Shown here in pieces: positions 32,919-43,624 of a stretch of DNA of 64,000 bases (within the stretch, counting starts at the first letter, position 1; the number at the start of each line of letters is the position of its first letter). This DNA is from Schizochytrium sp. TIO01 (Eukaryota; Sar; Bigyra; Thraustochytrida; Thraustochytriidae). The stretch spans positions 20,001 through 84,000 of the forward strand of contig SMSO01000036.1 of the NCBI GenBank assembly GCA_004764695.1, read 5' to 3'. The position numbers and the translations under genes were made by a program. The notes below the pieces were generated by a model. The model ran no database searches. It saw only the letters and a program-made list of their open reading frames with translations, and was not told the origin of the DNA.

Positions 32919-33896
32919 ATGCCGAAAGGAACTCCGCAATATGTTGCTCTCGAAGACAGCGAAGCGCCAAAGGAGCGTTCAGGCATTCACATAAAAAAGA
33001 GTATGCTGCTAGTCTTCTCTTTTGTATTCTTCCTGATCTTTATCTCCCCCGTCATGTTTGTCCAGGCTATGTTGCGTAGGATGCCAGCTCAAATCAACAT
33101 TATATTCAACATGCCTAGCGAAGATATCACTGAATCAGTCGCAAATGGTCTTCTCTCTAATGCGGATATAGATATTTTAGACGCTTTGTTGTTGCAGCAG
33201 CAGCAGCAGCAGCAACAACCTGAAATGCCACCGCGTCTCCGGCCCTCTACGAACAACAACATGATAGGCCCACTCCGATACCCTGTTGAGGTTTTTGCAC
33301 GTGGTAACCGTACCCAATTTGCAATGGAAACTATGAAAAACGGATTTCTTTTCGTGGTGGCACTTGGCAAAGACGGACAGCTGTGGCACTCGTATCAGGA
33401 AGCACCATCCGGCTATTGGAAACGCTGGGCGCCTCTGACCTCAGTCTGCCCTAATGCTACTGACGTGCAACGCCCATGCTCTTTTGATGCCGATCCTGCC
33501 ATAGGCAAGAACATCGATGGTCGTTTGGAGATCTTTGCCCGATTCGAAGATAACCTTGATCTCTGGCAAATGTACCAGATCTCTGCAGACGACCCTACCA
33601 AGTGGACGACTCCTCGAGAAGGCTCATGCGTGGATGAGGACCAAGACACTGCTGTTTGGCACTGCCTCAAACCTGGCCTTCCCTTAAAGCAGACCTATGA
33701 TAATTATTGGATTATCGAGAGCCCTGTTTTCCCCACAAGCGATGTAACAGTCCTCCGAAATGAAACATCTGGCAAACTGCAGGTATACTTCCGTAACTTC
33801 GAGGGTCATCTCTACGTGGTGGAGCAGCTTGAGGCCAGTAACTCGAACAAATACGCCGTGCCACGTATTGTTGCGTCTGATCTCACCTTTATCTAA
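32919..33896 (+). CDS. Type II membrane protein with PLL/fucolectin-like propeller segment
   Basis: 325 aa from the ATG at 32919; the frame is open further upstream but has no ATG there. A short cytosolic tail (~30 residues) is followed by one strong transmembrane helix (LLVFSFVFFLIFISPVMFV, ~33-55) without an obvious cleavage site, so the C-terminus should face the lumen or outside. A poly-Gln run lies near residue 93. The rest contains three related blade-like units: YPVEVFARG...LFVVALGKDGQLWHSYQ, GRLEIFARFEDNLDLWQMYQ and GKLQVYFRNFEGHLYVVEQ. They resemble PLL-type seven-bladed lectin propellers (pattern GRLEVFxRxxDxxLWH), but with fewer blades. Glycan binding is inferred from that similarity. 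Single Asn-x-Thr sites are present. Confidence 0.72.
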   Translation: MPKGTPQYVALEDSEAPKERSGIHIKKSMLLVFSFVFFLIFISPVMFVQAMLRRMPAQINIIFNMPSEDITESVANGLLSNADIDILDALLLQQQQQQQQPEMPPRLRPSTNNNMIGPLRYPVEVFARGNRTQFAMETMKNGFLFVVALGKDGQLWHSYQEAPSGYWKRWAPLTSVCPNATDVQRPCSFDADPAIGKNIDGRLEIFARFEDNLDLWQMYQISADDPTKWTTPREGSCVDEDQDTAVWHCLKPGLPLKQTYDNYWIIESPVFPTSDVTVLRNETSGKLQVYFRNFEGHLYVVEQLEASNSNKYAVPRIVASDLTFI

Positions 33897-35370
33897 ACAT
33901 AGTTGTTCGGAATGTCTGTTCTATGCTAGGTCTAGAGCCAGCCGTTCCTAGAATACGTGTATCATCTTCCTGCATAGAGTCATTCGCTGCATATTTTAGT
34001 TTTCTAGTTGCGCACACGACGCAAACAATGCTCACCTTCTCTGATTTCGGAATACATCAGCTCACGTCTGGTGTTGAGTTCTTATAGAGAGACTTTCATC
34101 CTGATTTAAAAATTCAAGGTTAGACTGACACTCATTCAAATAGCGAATGATTTTTTAAAATAAATATGCAGTAATATATATAGATTCATATTTCAGTATG
34201 TAACAAGGGAAAGAGTGGAACAGCATGTTGAGCTGTCGGCACATTTCCTTGCTTTCATTCATTGAATGTTGCTTTATGCTTAAGGTCCACAAGCCAGCTT
34301 TGTCTTGTCTGGTGCTGCGAAAATGAGTTTTAAAGGTGGCAGGTCGATTGGTGCTGAGAGTCAGCTGGAGGTTGACGATGAAGATGAAGGCTCTAAGAAA
34401 GCTTTAGAAGGCTTGGTAATCTATGTCTTGAAGGGTTAGAGGTCTGCTGTCCTTCAAAGGCCGACTGATTCATATTGTAATAAGGAAACTAAGACATGCT
34501 TAAACTTTGTTAGACACAATTGACGAGGTCAGGTTAACTCGCCTCTTCAACGATCGATTCAGATTTCACCATGCTTAATTCTAGAGAATGTGTATGCAAA
34601 CTTTTTGTGCTTGACTTCTCAACCACGCAAGTCTGGTTGTCTATTTCTATTCTTTTGCAAGTCCTTTGTCCATGAGGTCGTACAAAGGGATGCGTAAAAT
34701 CTAAATATGTCTTATCGAGTAGTTCCTTCGATTGGAGATCTTGACAATTTGAAAATACTACCGAGGCTCAATCCTCTTCTCTTGCTTATTTAAAAAAGAT
34801 GCTCAAGTATTATCTAAAGACAATGACAAGAAGACCTAGAGTTTTAAGGCCATTCTATGGTGCGTGTATATAAACATCTCTATCATGGAAGACAAAATTG
34901 CGGATGGACAGAACTGTGCCCAGAGCATGGGGCTCGCCAACATGTGTTCGTGGGCAGAGGGTATACTTGGGGAGATGATGCATTCTTGAGGGCCTTGTTC
35001 CTGGATTCTATCAATCTTCTGTTAGTATCTGACCTGGCCTAGGAGTGCCGAACTTGGTGAGCCATCAACTTCATCGTTTTAGATTCAAGCTTTAAGAGTG
35101 CCTGTAGAGACAGGTTTTGTCAATTTACTAATTTACTTTAAATTCAAAGATTCTCTTCGGTGCAAGGATATTTAAATCAGGATCAATTCAGCATAACTTA
35201 TTTCATTGAATGCTAAACCTGAAATGATGGGCTGGCAGAGTCTCTGTAGATGTTGACGAGTAAATACGTATCTTCTCGCCGATAGTTTCTCTCACACCTG
35301 CAATGATTATATCAAAGCTCTGCGCAAAATCTCAAATATATTTAGAACCATTCCAGGAAGGGAAATAAGA
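33897..35370. other. Gene-free spacer
   Basis: 1.5 kb between convergent genes (lectin-like and LisH). I see only short frames: one from 34331 encodes MSFKGGRSIGAESQLEVDDE and ends after 38 codons, and one lies at 34857-35042. Neither has a recognisable domain. They could be remnants. Confidence 0.4.
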
Positions 35371-37002
35371 TCATGGTCTAAAGAAAGCGGATTCATGGCG
35401 AGGGTCGAGATGTTCAATTGACTTTTGAAACTCGGCGAGCTGAGTATCAACATCCCCAATATCTTTTGCTGGTAGTCGATACGCAGCATTTTCATTAAAA
35501 AACTGAGAACAAAATAAGCAAACTCGTACCTCATCATAACAGCGTGGTGCACGGGACCGTTTAGCGTCAGGCCTCACATGAACCCCCCAGGACTCTCGTA
35601 GGTCCATAATGGCTTTATATGAAATGTTCATTGGGAGATTAAGCGCATTAAATGACTTTTCGCAGAGTGCGCAACGCCGTTCTGGCTTGCCAGCATACTT
35701 TTCCTGAAGTAGGACCATTTGCTCCGGAGCCATCCGCTGGCGCACACGCTGAAGATCCTTGGCCACGCGCACACGCTGCGTGGCATTTGCATGGCCGACT
35801 TTGATATCTCTATCCATAATACGGAACGTAACCGCATATGTTGCTGGGTGTTCCATATGGCGGTGCTGCAACATCCATTTACGTTCAGCCATTCGCTGAG
35901 CGTAAGCGCCTTCAAGCAAACTAGAGCTCTTTGTGTTAGTCAGACTTACTGGAGCTTGTAATGTTTCCTGTGAGTCATCAATGCCACCGGCCTTCTTCGT
36001 TATAGCTTTTAGTTTTGCGCGTTGGGACATATCTAATGGTTGTAAAAGCTTACGCAAAGACGCACGCCGCTGTTTCTGTTTATGACGAAGACGCGCAGCA
36101 TTTTCCTCGCCCATGGCTGCCGTTTCAAGCTGTCTAGTTAGCTCTTCGACACTGGATGTTCGAGGTTTCTTGCCTCCATTTTGCGCTGCATTCTTCTCCG
36201 CCTCTGTTGGAGGATCTCCAGATCGCGTCATGATTGTAGGCACAGTTAGATCTCCACTGATAGAGTTGAAGCGATGTTCGTGGATTGGCATCTCTAAAGC
36301 TGTTGCATATAATATGCTGTCTCGCCTTAAGTCATCCATCGCGAGAGCTTCGTCCAAGAGAGCAATTCCCTCATTTACTTCGTCCAGGTCAGCATTTTCG
36401 TCTACAGAAGAAGTGTCATTCTTCCTGCGTTCGAGCACATAAGGCACTTTAGATGCTGACACATTTACCACACTTGCTCGATGCGGAACAGGAGAGCTTG
36501 CCATATTAGGTGATTCAGGCTTAGATTTTATTGGAGCTTCATTGTTTTTAGTCTCCTCAACTTTCTCTAATTCTGTCTCTTGAGCTTTCATCAAACAAAG
36601 ATAGCGAATGAAGAGGTTTAAGAGCGGGCCTGTGTCGTCGTCTCCTTCGACAAAGTCATATCCAGCAGAATCAAAGATTTCCCCGTCATCTCGGTCTGCA
36701 ATGAATGAAAATCCTTCTTTTCGTGTCTGTAATGCTGATCCAAAGATATGTCGCCTTAATCGTGGAATATCAATAGCACGGGAAAAGCGATACCAAACCC
36801 CAATTCTTTTGGCTTCAAGTTCTTTTTGAGCTGCCTCTGTACTATTGCTGCGATTCTTAGATCCAGGATTGTTGCGAGCCATGCATTCTGCGTCAAAAGA
36901 TTGCAAGGTTTTAGAAAACCCAGCTCTTTTCAGGTATTCGCGGACAACAAGACCTTCAAACTCATGCATTTCATGTTCAGTCTGCGTAGAAGTTGTTGCC
37001 AT
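35371..37002 (-). CDS. LisH-domain protein with C-terminal Cys-rich motif
   Basis: Single-exon 543-aa protein with an ATG at 37002. Residues ~14-45 (FEGLVVREYLKRAGFSKTLQ, then SFDAE) form a LisH dimerisation motif, common in centrosomal, ciliary and WD-repeat scaffold proteins. The middle is charged and disordered. Near the C-terminus, residues ~445-515 hold C-x2-C (CALCEKSF), a conserved-looking block (NISYKAIMDLRESWG) and another C-x2-C (CLFCSQFF), so a four-cysteine zinc site is plausible. I do not recognise the full architecture. A ciliary or cytoskeletal role is a guess from LisH usage. Confidence 0.82.
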   Translation of the reverse strand: MATTSTQTEHEMHEFEGLVVREYLKRAGFSKTLQSFDAECMARNNPGSKNRSNSTEAAQKELEAKRIGVWYRFSRAIDIPRLRRHIFGSALQTRKEGFSFIADRDDGEIFDSAGYDFVEGDDDTGPLLNLFIRYLCLMKAQETELEKVEETKNNEAPIKSKPESPNMASSPVPHRASVVNVSASKVPYVLERRKNDTSSVDENADLDEVNEGIALLDEALAMDDLRRDSILYATALEMPIHEHRFNSISGDLTVPTIMTRSGDPPTEAEKNAAQNGGKKPRTSSVEELTRQLETAAMGEENAARLRHKQKQRRASLRKLLQPLDMSQRAKLKAITKKAGGIDDSQETLQAPVSLTNTKSSSLLEGAYAQRMAERKWMLQHRHMEHPATYAVTFRIMDRDIKVGHANATQRVRVAKDLQRVRQRMAPEQMVLLQEKYAGKPERRCALCEKSFNALNLPMNISYKAIMDLRESWGVHVRPDAKRSRAPRCYDEVRVCLFCSQFFNENAAYRLPAKDIGDVDTQLAEFQKSIEHLDPRHESAFFRP

Positions 37003-38113
37003 TTTATTCTACCAAAGTCGAAGGATTTTGAACAGAATACAACCAAGAAACTTGGAGATTTGAACAACAACAGGTCAAGCTTGTAGTAGCAAAGGCATCT
37101 ACGTCTTGCTTTCAAAGAAGACAAGCCACGAAAGAGCAGCTTGCGTGCTTTTGCTTACTTGCATATGTCCCTAGAAAGCATGAATCTCTTTCTTATGATA
37201 CAAAAAATACATGCATATATATATATAAATATATATATATATTTATATTTATATACATTTATATGTCAAAGGCAGTGTGTACCCCATCTTCAATGCACAC
37301 GATGTTCTCGAGAACGATTGAATAGTACCCAGTACCAATCAGAAATGCAAACAGCAAAATCTAACAATTCTGATCCTACTCTAATTTCCTATGGAGTTTT
37401 CTGATTCAGGGTTACTGCACTACATACTAGTGATACTACTCCCCTGAGAAAAAACAAACAAAAACAAACAAGAAGCTACTGGACTTTAGGCAGGCAGAAG
37501 GAAAGCTTACAAATAGAGATCCGTTGAGAATATCAAGGGAACAAAGGGAATGCAATTTTCTTGTGTGATGTCCCCATCGCAGACGGACAATCTTTAACCT
37601 TTGTGTAGAGTAGCACAGCAGCCATGCACAATGTTACGATTGGTACATCGCTTCATCGTATAGGGCCGCTTGCTAGCCCGTTCGTTCTCACTTCTCGTTT
37701 GTTGAGCTCTAGTAGTACAATCATTTTCTTCTTTAAATGATGGGCTCAACCCAGGGACCCTTTTTGCAAAGAGTAGTTCCCTAGCCCAAATTATATCTAC
37801 ATACCAGGGTATTCCTGTTAAAACAACTGCAAAGCTCTTCCCCCCCGCTCGAGCGCACGCATCCACAGTCGCATCTCGTTACAAATCAATCTGGTGCTCT
37901 TTGAGTTCAGTTTCCGAGTGGACAACCTACATGGTTGTGGCAATACTTGCTGGATATATTCGGGACTAGCTCGGATATCGGTAGCTTACCTAAGCTCTTG
38001 TACAACTAAAGACCCCAGGCTACGTCAAAACGAAATCGGCTTTGAGCAAAGGCAAATAAGGTTTTGCAGTTGCCTACCTGCTTGGCTTGTGTGCGCACTT
38101 GCTTCCGCTCAGA
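37003..38113. other. Divergent spacer
   Basis: 1.1 kb between the LisH gene and the SH3 gene, with an AT dinucleotide-rich run at 37212-37260 and a TACATACTAGTGATACTACT motif area at about 37421-37440. No gene seen. Confidence 0.45.
37212..37260. repeat. AT-rich low-complexity run
   Basis: Mostly alternating A and T with interspersed triplets. It may be a weakly paired promoter segment of either flanking divergent gene. No coding content. Confidence 0.8.
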
Positions 38114-39944
38114 ATGTCGTCTTTGCCTCCTCCAGTGCCCCGGCGCGTGACGTCAAATCAGCCTCCACCCCTGCCTCCGCGAAATAATCCTTCACAAAGA
38201 ACCCTCATTGCGTCTCCACCACCCAAGGTCAATGATTCATGCAAGGAGCCTATTCCCCGTGGTGCAGCAATGGCAATGCCTCCGCCAGTGCCAAGGCGAG
38301 GAAAGCTCATCAGAGCGCAAACATATCACGCCGAGGAAGAAAAATCTCAGCAACACATTAGTAAGGATCATCATGAGAAATCTCAGAATCGTGAACATCT
38401 CATTTCACAGCATGGGTCCGAGGAAGTAAACCAAGACCAGAGCAGTCATGTGTTGGATTTGAATAGGAGACCTCCGCCGCGATGTAGCCATTCTCGCTCT
38501 GTATCTGCTGGGTCGGTAATGCGCACTGAAGAAGGGCAAATATATGAAGCTTCGTTTCAAAAGATAACGACCTCGAATCACCACCGAGCGTCTACCTTGG
38601 ATAGTATTAACCTTGAAGATATGAGATACACTGTACGTAGCAATCAAGCAGAGCATCGGACTCCTCCACCTTTGCCAATGTCAACGAAGCCTTCACAAGT
38701 ATCTGAAAAGAAATCAGATTTGCTGGAAAACCAAGATTTACCGGGCTCAATCGACAATAGTGCTCTTTTGGCAAGGCCAATCATCCGCCATACACGACGA
38801 AGTAGTCGACGCGGTTTGCAACGCAATGGAAGTCGACGCCAGCCAATCGTTGTTTCCAGTACTACGGCTTTCCACTCAAAGTAGTACCTCGTGTCATTTA
38901 GCCAATCGCTCTCCCCAAAACACAGCAGAACAACATAAGAAAAATACTTGTGAGCCAGTACAAGCAAACTCACAGCCAGCAGCTCCTCATGACCATAAAG
39001 AAATTGGTGAAGACGTTGATAATATTGATGACATGGTTATCCCGCTACAGCGTCCATGCGTTGGCTGCGCAATATATTCCTTTACATCTGACCATGAGAG
39101 TGACCTCTGTTTCAAAAAGGGAGACATGATCACAATCGATGCACAAGTTGGCACAGACTGGCTTCGTGGTCGTTCAGCAAAACGAGTTGGGATCTTCCCT
39201 GCATCATACATATATGTTATGGGCAACCAAGACAAACCAGAACTTATTCGTCGTGGGGCGTCTGGTTGGCGAGCGATCGTACGCTTTGATTACCCAGGGA
39301 CTTACGCTGGGTCTTTGACACTGTGTCGCGGTACCGAAGTCCGTGTTGAGAAATCCGCAGAAGAGGGATGGTATTTTGGCCACATTCCTTCCCAACATGT
39401 AGAGTTTGAGGAAAATCCCCCAACTCTGATTCCAACATGTTCCGGTTTATTCCCCAAAACATATGTAGAGATTATTGAGGAAGGACGAATTAATGCAGTT
39501 GCGATCCAGGACTATGAAAGTCCTCGCTTTTCATTTCGAGTTGGTGATGTAATTGAAATCCTAGCAAAGGTTTCGCCAGGATCCAAGTTAGTTGGCAGGA
39601 TATCGACACACGAAGGCATCTTCCCTCGGAGAACGGTTATTTATGATAAGGCTTTTGAGACAAAACTTCCAATCATGCCAGAAGGCTGGCGTTTGAGCTC
39701 GCGAAGCACCCATGCCCATAATGCATGTACCTCCCAGTCTCCTCACCAACCGCCACCTGTCCCATCCAAACATGCAGGTGCAACCCCTGTAAACCAGTTT
39801 TCTCCTTCTCCTCTTCCTCCTCCTCCCCCCTCTTATCCAACGATTGATGAGGATGATTCTGCGCATCGTGATTTGGTACTGCCAATGGCAGATCGTATCA
39901 AAGCTCGCAAGAACCATAATAACGAAAATTGTACTATCTCTTAA
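38114..39944 (+). CDS. Proline-rich adaptor with three SH3 domains (two frames, join unresolved)
   Basis: The ATG at 38114 starts MSSLPPPVPRRVTSNQPPP and stays open to 38884. A second frame, overlapping from 38760, continues to 39944 and has no ATG that fits a separate gene. The first part is rich in PPPVPRR-type motifs, which are SH3 ligands. The second part has three SH3 domains: CAIYSFTSDHESDLCFKKGD, then AIVRFDYPGTYAGSLTLCRG, and AVAIQDYESPRFSFRVGD, each ending in a GxFPxxYV-like strand. A short intron in phase 1 would join them, for example GTACTA at 38860 to the CAG ending near 38927; a frameshift is the alternative. The domain order suggests a Sorbs/ponsin-like or endocytic actin adaptor, which is inference. 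Confidence 0.78.
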
Positions 39945-40428
39945 TCTAAGAGGCTGCAAACCCTTCCGAATGTAAAGTCTTCAATTCAACATAGCGAAAT
40001 GTCCAAATTTGTTGCATCATGCGTAATTCATACGCTTTTGGGCGAATTTGCTAAGCTCTGAAAATAAGGAATAGAGAACGGGTTTCTAAAAACAAAAAAT
40101 ACTAATCTAAGCTCAACTTTAGTTATAGAAATTTGTACATTACTTTTTAATGCAAGCCTTTGGGAGATTCTCCCTTGACGCCTAATAGTATCTGAATTAA
40201 ACGCGCTCGCGCAAATCGAGAAAGAGAAACACCACAATCTGCTGAAACCTTCCCTTTTTTAATTATCTTGCGAGCTCAACTTCTACTAATGAATCTTAGC
40301 TATGAGAGTCCTTCGCAGTTTCACGCTATATGGAAACTCTAATGGACATAGATGTACTTTCTTTTTTTTAAGTTCACCCAGTGAGCTTTAAATATCGATA
40401 AAGTTGTACGAGAATATCTATCAAAAAG
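39945..40428. other. Spacer between convergent genes
   Basis: 484 bp, AT-rich, between the ends of the convergent SH3 and p25-alpha genes. I see no gene. Confidence 0.5.
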
Positions 40429-41859
40429 CTATACAGAAGCCCCACGCAAGCGTTGGATGAGGTCGAATGCATGCGTTTCAGGCTCTGGCACAGGTTCAAG
40501 ATAGTCTCTGTGGTTATCTTCGGCCCACATTTCTGTAAATTTGTTATTAAAAAGTGCAACTCCTGCAAGAAGGTCTGCAGCGTATGTGGTTCGTAGATGG
40601 TGGTATTCAATTGCTGCAACAATTCTATTCCGCTTTGTAACAGCCTTCCACATGACAAGATATAAGTGCTTCAACCGGTCTGCAATTGTAGCTTTGCGGT
40701 GAGCAAAGCGGCCAATGCTGGAAGCACAATGGAGAAGACTATCTACAAATTCTTCAAAGAGCATCTTTGGCACGCGTTCGTGAAAAGCGCGATAATCTAT
40801 AGATGCAAGAAATGCTTCACCCAGGGTCTGTGTTGAAAGTAAAGCGGAGGTGCCAAGCCCAAAATCCTTTGCAAACTCGAGGAAACCTTCATAGCTTAGT
40901 TCTTCTTTCATACGATTACCTTGAGGGATACCTGACACTGAGCTTTTGGTGTCTGCCCACAGAGCCTTTGTCGCGTTCCCAAAGCCCTCTGAAGATGAGG
41001 AACGCTCAGCTGCGGAAGAATAGAATCTGAAAATTTGCGCAAATGCAGATTCGAATCGCTGTAGTACTCGACGCACCTCTGTGTCTTCAAGCATATGAGC
41101 CACAGATTTTGGTTTTCTGCAATGTGCATGAGGTAGAATCATTTCCACGAAACATCGTAGAGAAAGTTCGGGGCTAGGTTGTCTGGGAAACACCTTTTGG
41201 GATAGCTTTAGTATGATATTGAGAAATGTTGGGAATGTGATTTTGCGAGAGCTGCTTTTATGCATCTTGTCACTCGTCTTTCTATTCTGTGCGTGTTTTG
41301 TTTGCTTGCTTGTCTCTGCACTAACAAGAACATTGATATCAGCAAGACGTAGCTGAGCTGTGTGAAGACCTTCTTTTCTCATTTGCACAGCCCACGTCTC
41401 TTCCCCCGCCAAGGATGTCGCATCGTTCCTCAGAACGCCACAGTCTTGCACAAACTTTGTAAACTCGTAAGAACGAAGATAGTTTAATTGCAAAGGATCT
41501 CCTTGTAGAGCGTAAAACGTGAAAGTATTCCAGAGTTGTAAGTGTGCCTCACTCCAGTCGAATTCTTCATTTTTACTTTCTTGGTGAACCATTGCTGGCG
41601 TCGGGGGGTCCTCGGCTAGCACCAGAGAGGTATCCAGAGACTTTTTGACCTCGGCATTGTCTCTGATTACGTTGCTGTTGCTGTTGCAATCCCCATCCTC
41701 GTCAGAAAGAAGGTCTTCGTGGATGGAGCCCTCGGCATTGATTTCCATGGTAGAGAGGTCTTCACTCGTCGCCTTGAACGTTGTTGCAGCCCCCTTATGC
41801 AGGCTATTTGAGGTATCGTCTAGCAAGGCTGCTATGTTGTTCCCGCCTGAAGATGCCAT
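40429..41859 (-). CDS. Tandem p25-alpha (TPPP)-like protein
   Basis: 476 aa from the ATG at 41859. Two copies of an EF-hand-like module resembling p25-alpha are visible. Module 1 (~95-230) reads WNTFTFYALQGDP...LRSYEFTKFVQDCGVL...LADINVLVS...KITFPTFLNIILKLSQK. Module 2 (~265-400) reads FAQIFRFYSS...LSYEGFLEFAKDFGLG...MLFEEFVDSLLHCA. In single-domain family members this fold binds tubulin and bundles microtubules. The N-terminal ~95 residues are acidic and disordered. The ATG directly follows a good splice acceptor (TTCTTCTGTCTTGCGACAG), so an upstream exon is likely (see the next entry). A tubulin-related or flagellar role is inferred from the family only. Confidence 0.75.
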   Translation of the reverse strand: MASSGGNNIAALLDDTSNSLHKGAATTFKATSEDLSTMEINAEGSIHEDLLSDEDGDCNSNSNVIRDNAEVKKSLDTSLVLAEDPPTPAMVHQESKNEEFDWSEAHLQLWNTFTFYALQGDPLQLNYLRSYEFTKFVQDCGVLRNDATSLAGEETWAVQMRKEGLHTAQLRLADINVLVSAETSKQTKHAQNRKTSDKMHKSSSRKITFPTFLNIILKLSQKVFPRQPSPELSLRCFVEMILPHAHCRKPKSVAHMLEDTEVRRVLQRFESAFAQIFRFYSSAAERSSSSEGFGNATKALWADTKSSVSGIPQGNRMKEELSYEGFLEFAKDFGLGTSALLSTQTLGEAFLASIDYRAFHERVPKMLFEEFVDSLLHCASSIGRFAHRKATIADRLKHLYLVMWKAVTKRNRIVAAIEYHHLRTTYAADLLAGVALFNNKFTEMWAEDNHRDYLEPVPEPETHAFDLIQRLRGASV

Positions 41860-41915
41860 CTGTCGCAAGACAGAAGAACCCCTTGAGACGAATCAATCTC
41901 TCTTGGCCTGCTCAC

Positions 41916-42191
41916 GAAGGTTGTTTTTTTGCCCGGGGTGAGGTCATGAAAGAGTTTCAATCCTAAACAGCCCAAGTAGGCGAATAGTGATATCCCCGCC
42001 AATCCTTTTGGGCGCGGAATCCAATCATACACGGGTCTTCTAATTATCTTCAAAAGTTTTGCTACCGGTTTGGAGTGACTGTTCTCTCCTTTTCGCAGGT
42101 GATCATAGAGGTGTGCATTGCTAGCAATTGGGACATGATAAACCAAGGAGGTGGAATGCTGACTGATATGCTTCACTCTCACTATGTACAT
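41916..42191 (-). CDS. Possible upstream coding exon of the p25-alpha gene, or separate small gene
   Basis: An open frame starts with an ATG at 42191 and encodes MYIVRVKHISQH; it continues to FHDLTPGKKTTF. A GTGAGC donor at 41915 and the CAG acceptor just before 41859 would remove a 56-nt intron in phase 0, giving a 568-aa protein. Residues ~65-80 are hydrophobic (LAGISLFAYLGCLGLKLF), a possible membrane or mitochondrial segment. If unspliced, the frame ends after 119 codons at 41832, overlapping the p25-alpha start. I cannot decide between these. Confidence 0.4.
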
Positions 42192-43624
42192 AGTCGGAGG
42201 CTTTATTGAAAACTCGTCTTAGTTTAGGGGAAACTTAAGTCAAAGTATCATTATCATTCTATTACTCATAACTATTCATATGCTTCGGTTTGAGGTTTAA
42301 CCCGAGTGAAAAGGCTGCGGTAGGTAGGTATTAATTAGGCCAACTTCATATTGCCTCATTTTCGCTTTTTTTAAATATAAAAAAATGATACTCTAATGAA
42401 GACTTATTCGAGTGGCAACGGGGGCAACAATAATTGCAGTTCTGGCAAAATAACATGAATGTGTCGGCAAATGCCAAATAATATGATGGAGGAAAAAATG
42501 GTGGACTTCACTTTTTCGTGGCCTTAGTCGTGCGTACAGGTATTAGGTTTGAGAAAGCTTCATATTCGGTAGAGGTGAATCAATGCAGACTAGATGTTCC
42601 TACGTGTCTAGGCGAAGATACATATGGAAGAACAAGTGCGCAGGGACCTGCAAACAGTAACGAGTAATTGAAGCTATAAAGTAACGAAACATGGGGCGGG
42701 GGGCTACTTCTCAAAAATGAAGTATGTTAACAACTTGGCGCGGCTCTACTGAATGCATTTTCAACAACAAACATTAAACCACTCGCTCACAAATAAATTC
42801 GCACACGTATTGTATGCTTATGCGAACTTGAAGCTGATTGCCCCTGTCCGTTCTTTTCCCTTATTCAACGGATTGTTGAGTGAGCTTCTAGTGTAACCTA
42901 GCGTAAATAACGAATACTCACTTCCATATAGAATTGGAAGATAGCATGAAGAACCTGGCTCATGATAGTGCCTTAGGTAGCGACAAGTGAGCTGGTCTCT
43001 TTTAAAGCGATGCAATCATATACTTGTTCTACCGAGTGTCTTGATTGGAACTTATTGCCATCTTCTATACCTCTATAATGATTTCTTTTTTGGCTTGTCT
43101 GTTCTTCTTTCCCCTTTCCATTTAGAAAAGGTTGTGTTGCTGTTCAACCAAATAGCATGCTAAGAAAAGCTAAAGGTATGAACACTAGTTGCGCAAGTAT
43201 TAAGAAGGTGTGCACACATTGATACCTCGTGGTAGTTCACTATCAGATTTCGCCACAACAGCGTTGCTGCTATTGTCATTAGACAAAACTTTGCTGCAGA
43301 GGCAGATAGCTACAAGCAAATTCAGCCAGACAAGAAATCAGAGCAGGAGCGAAGACTACGTGTCTCGCACCTGCCAAAGACCTTCGACACATCATTTCCC
43401 AAGGAGAGCCTCCGTGCGAGCGCCTGGAAAGGCGCTCCAGCTGATTGCACCAGCTCAGACATTGTGTCTGCTGAAATATTATTAAGGTGTCAACAAGACC
43501 TAGTATAACGACGTCAACATTAAGAACTCTGCAACATCAAAGGCAAGGGCAACAAGACATACAATAACAGTGGCTTTTCACTGGTTGCGATTTCTCTGAG
43601 AGAATATATCAAACTTGCGCTACT
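42192..43624. other. Divergent spacer before the Slo-type channel
   Basis: 1.4 kb, AT-rich, with a GGTAGGTAGGTATTAATTAGG motif at about 42319-42339. Short frames without domains only. The last ~130 bp before 43625 are probably the channel leader. Confidence 0.45.

Noticed and set aside
34331-34447. 38-codon frame with an acidic stretch
   Set aside because: Too short and without upstream or downstream exons that I could place.
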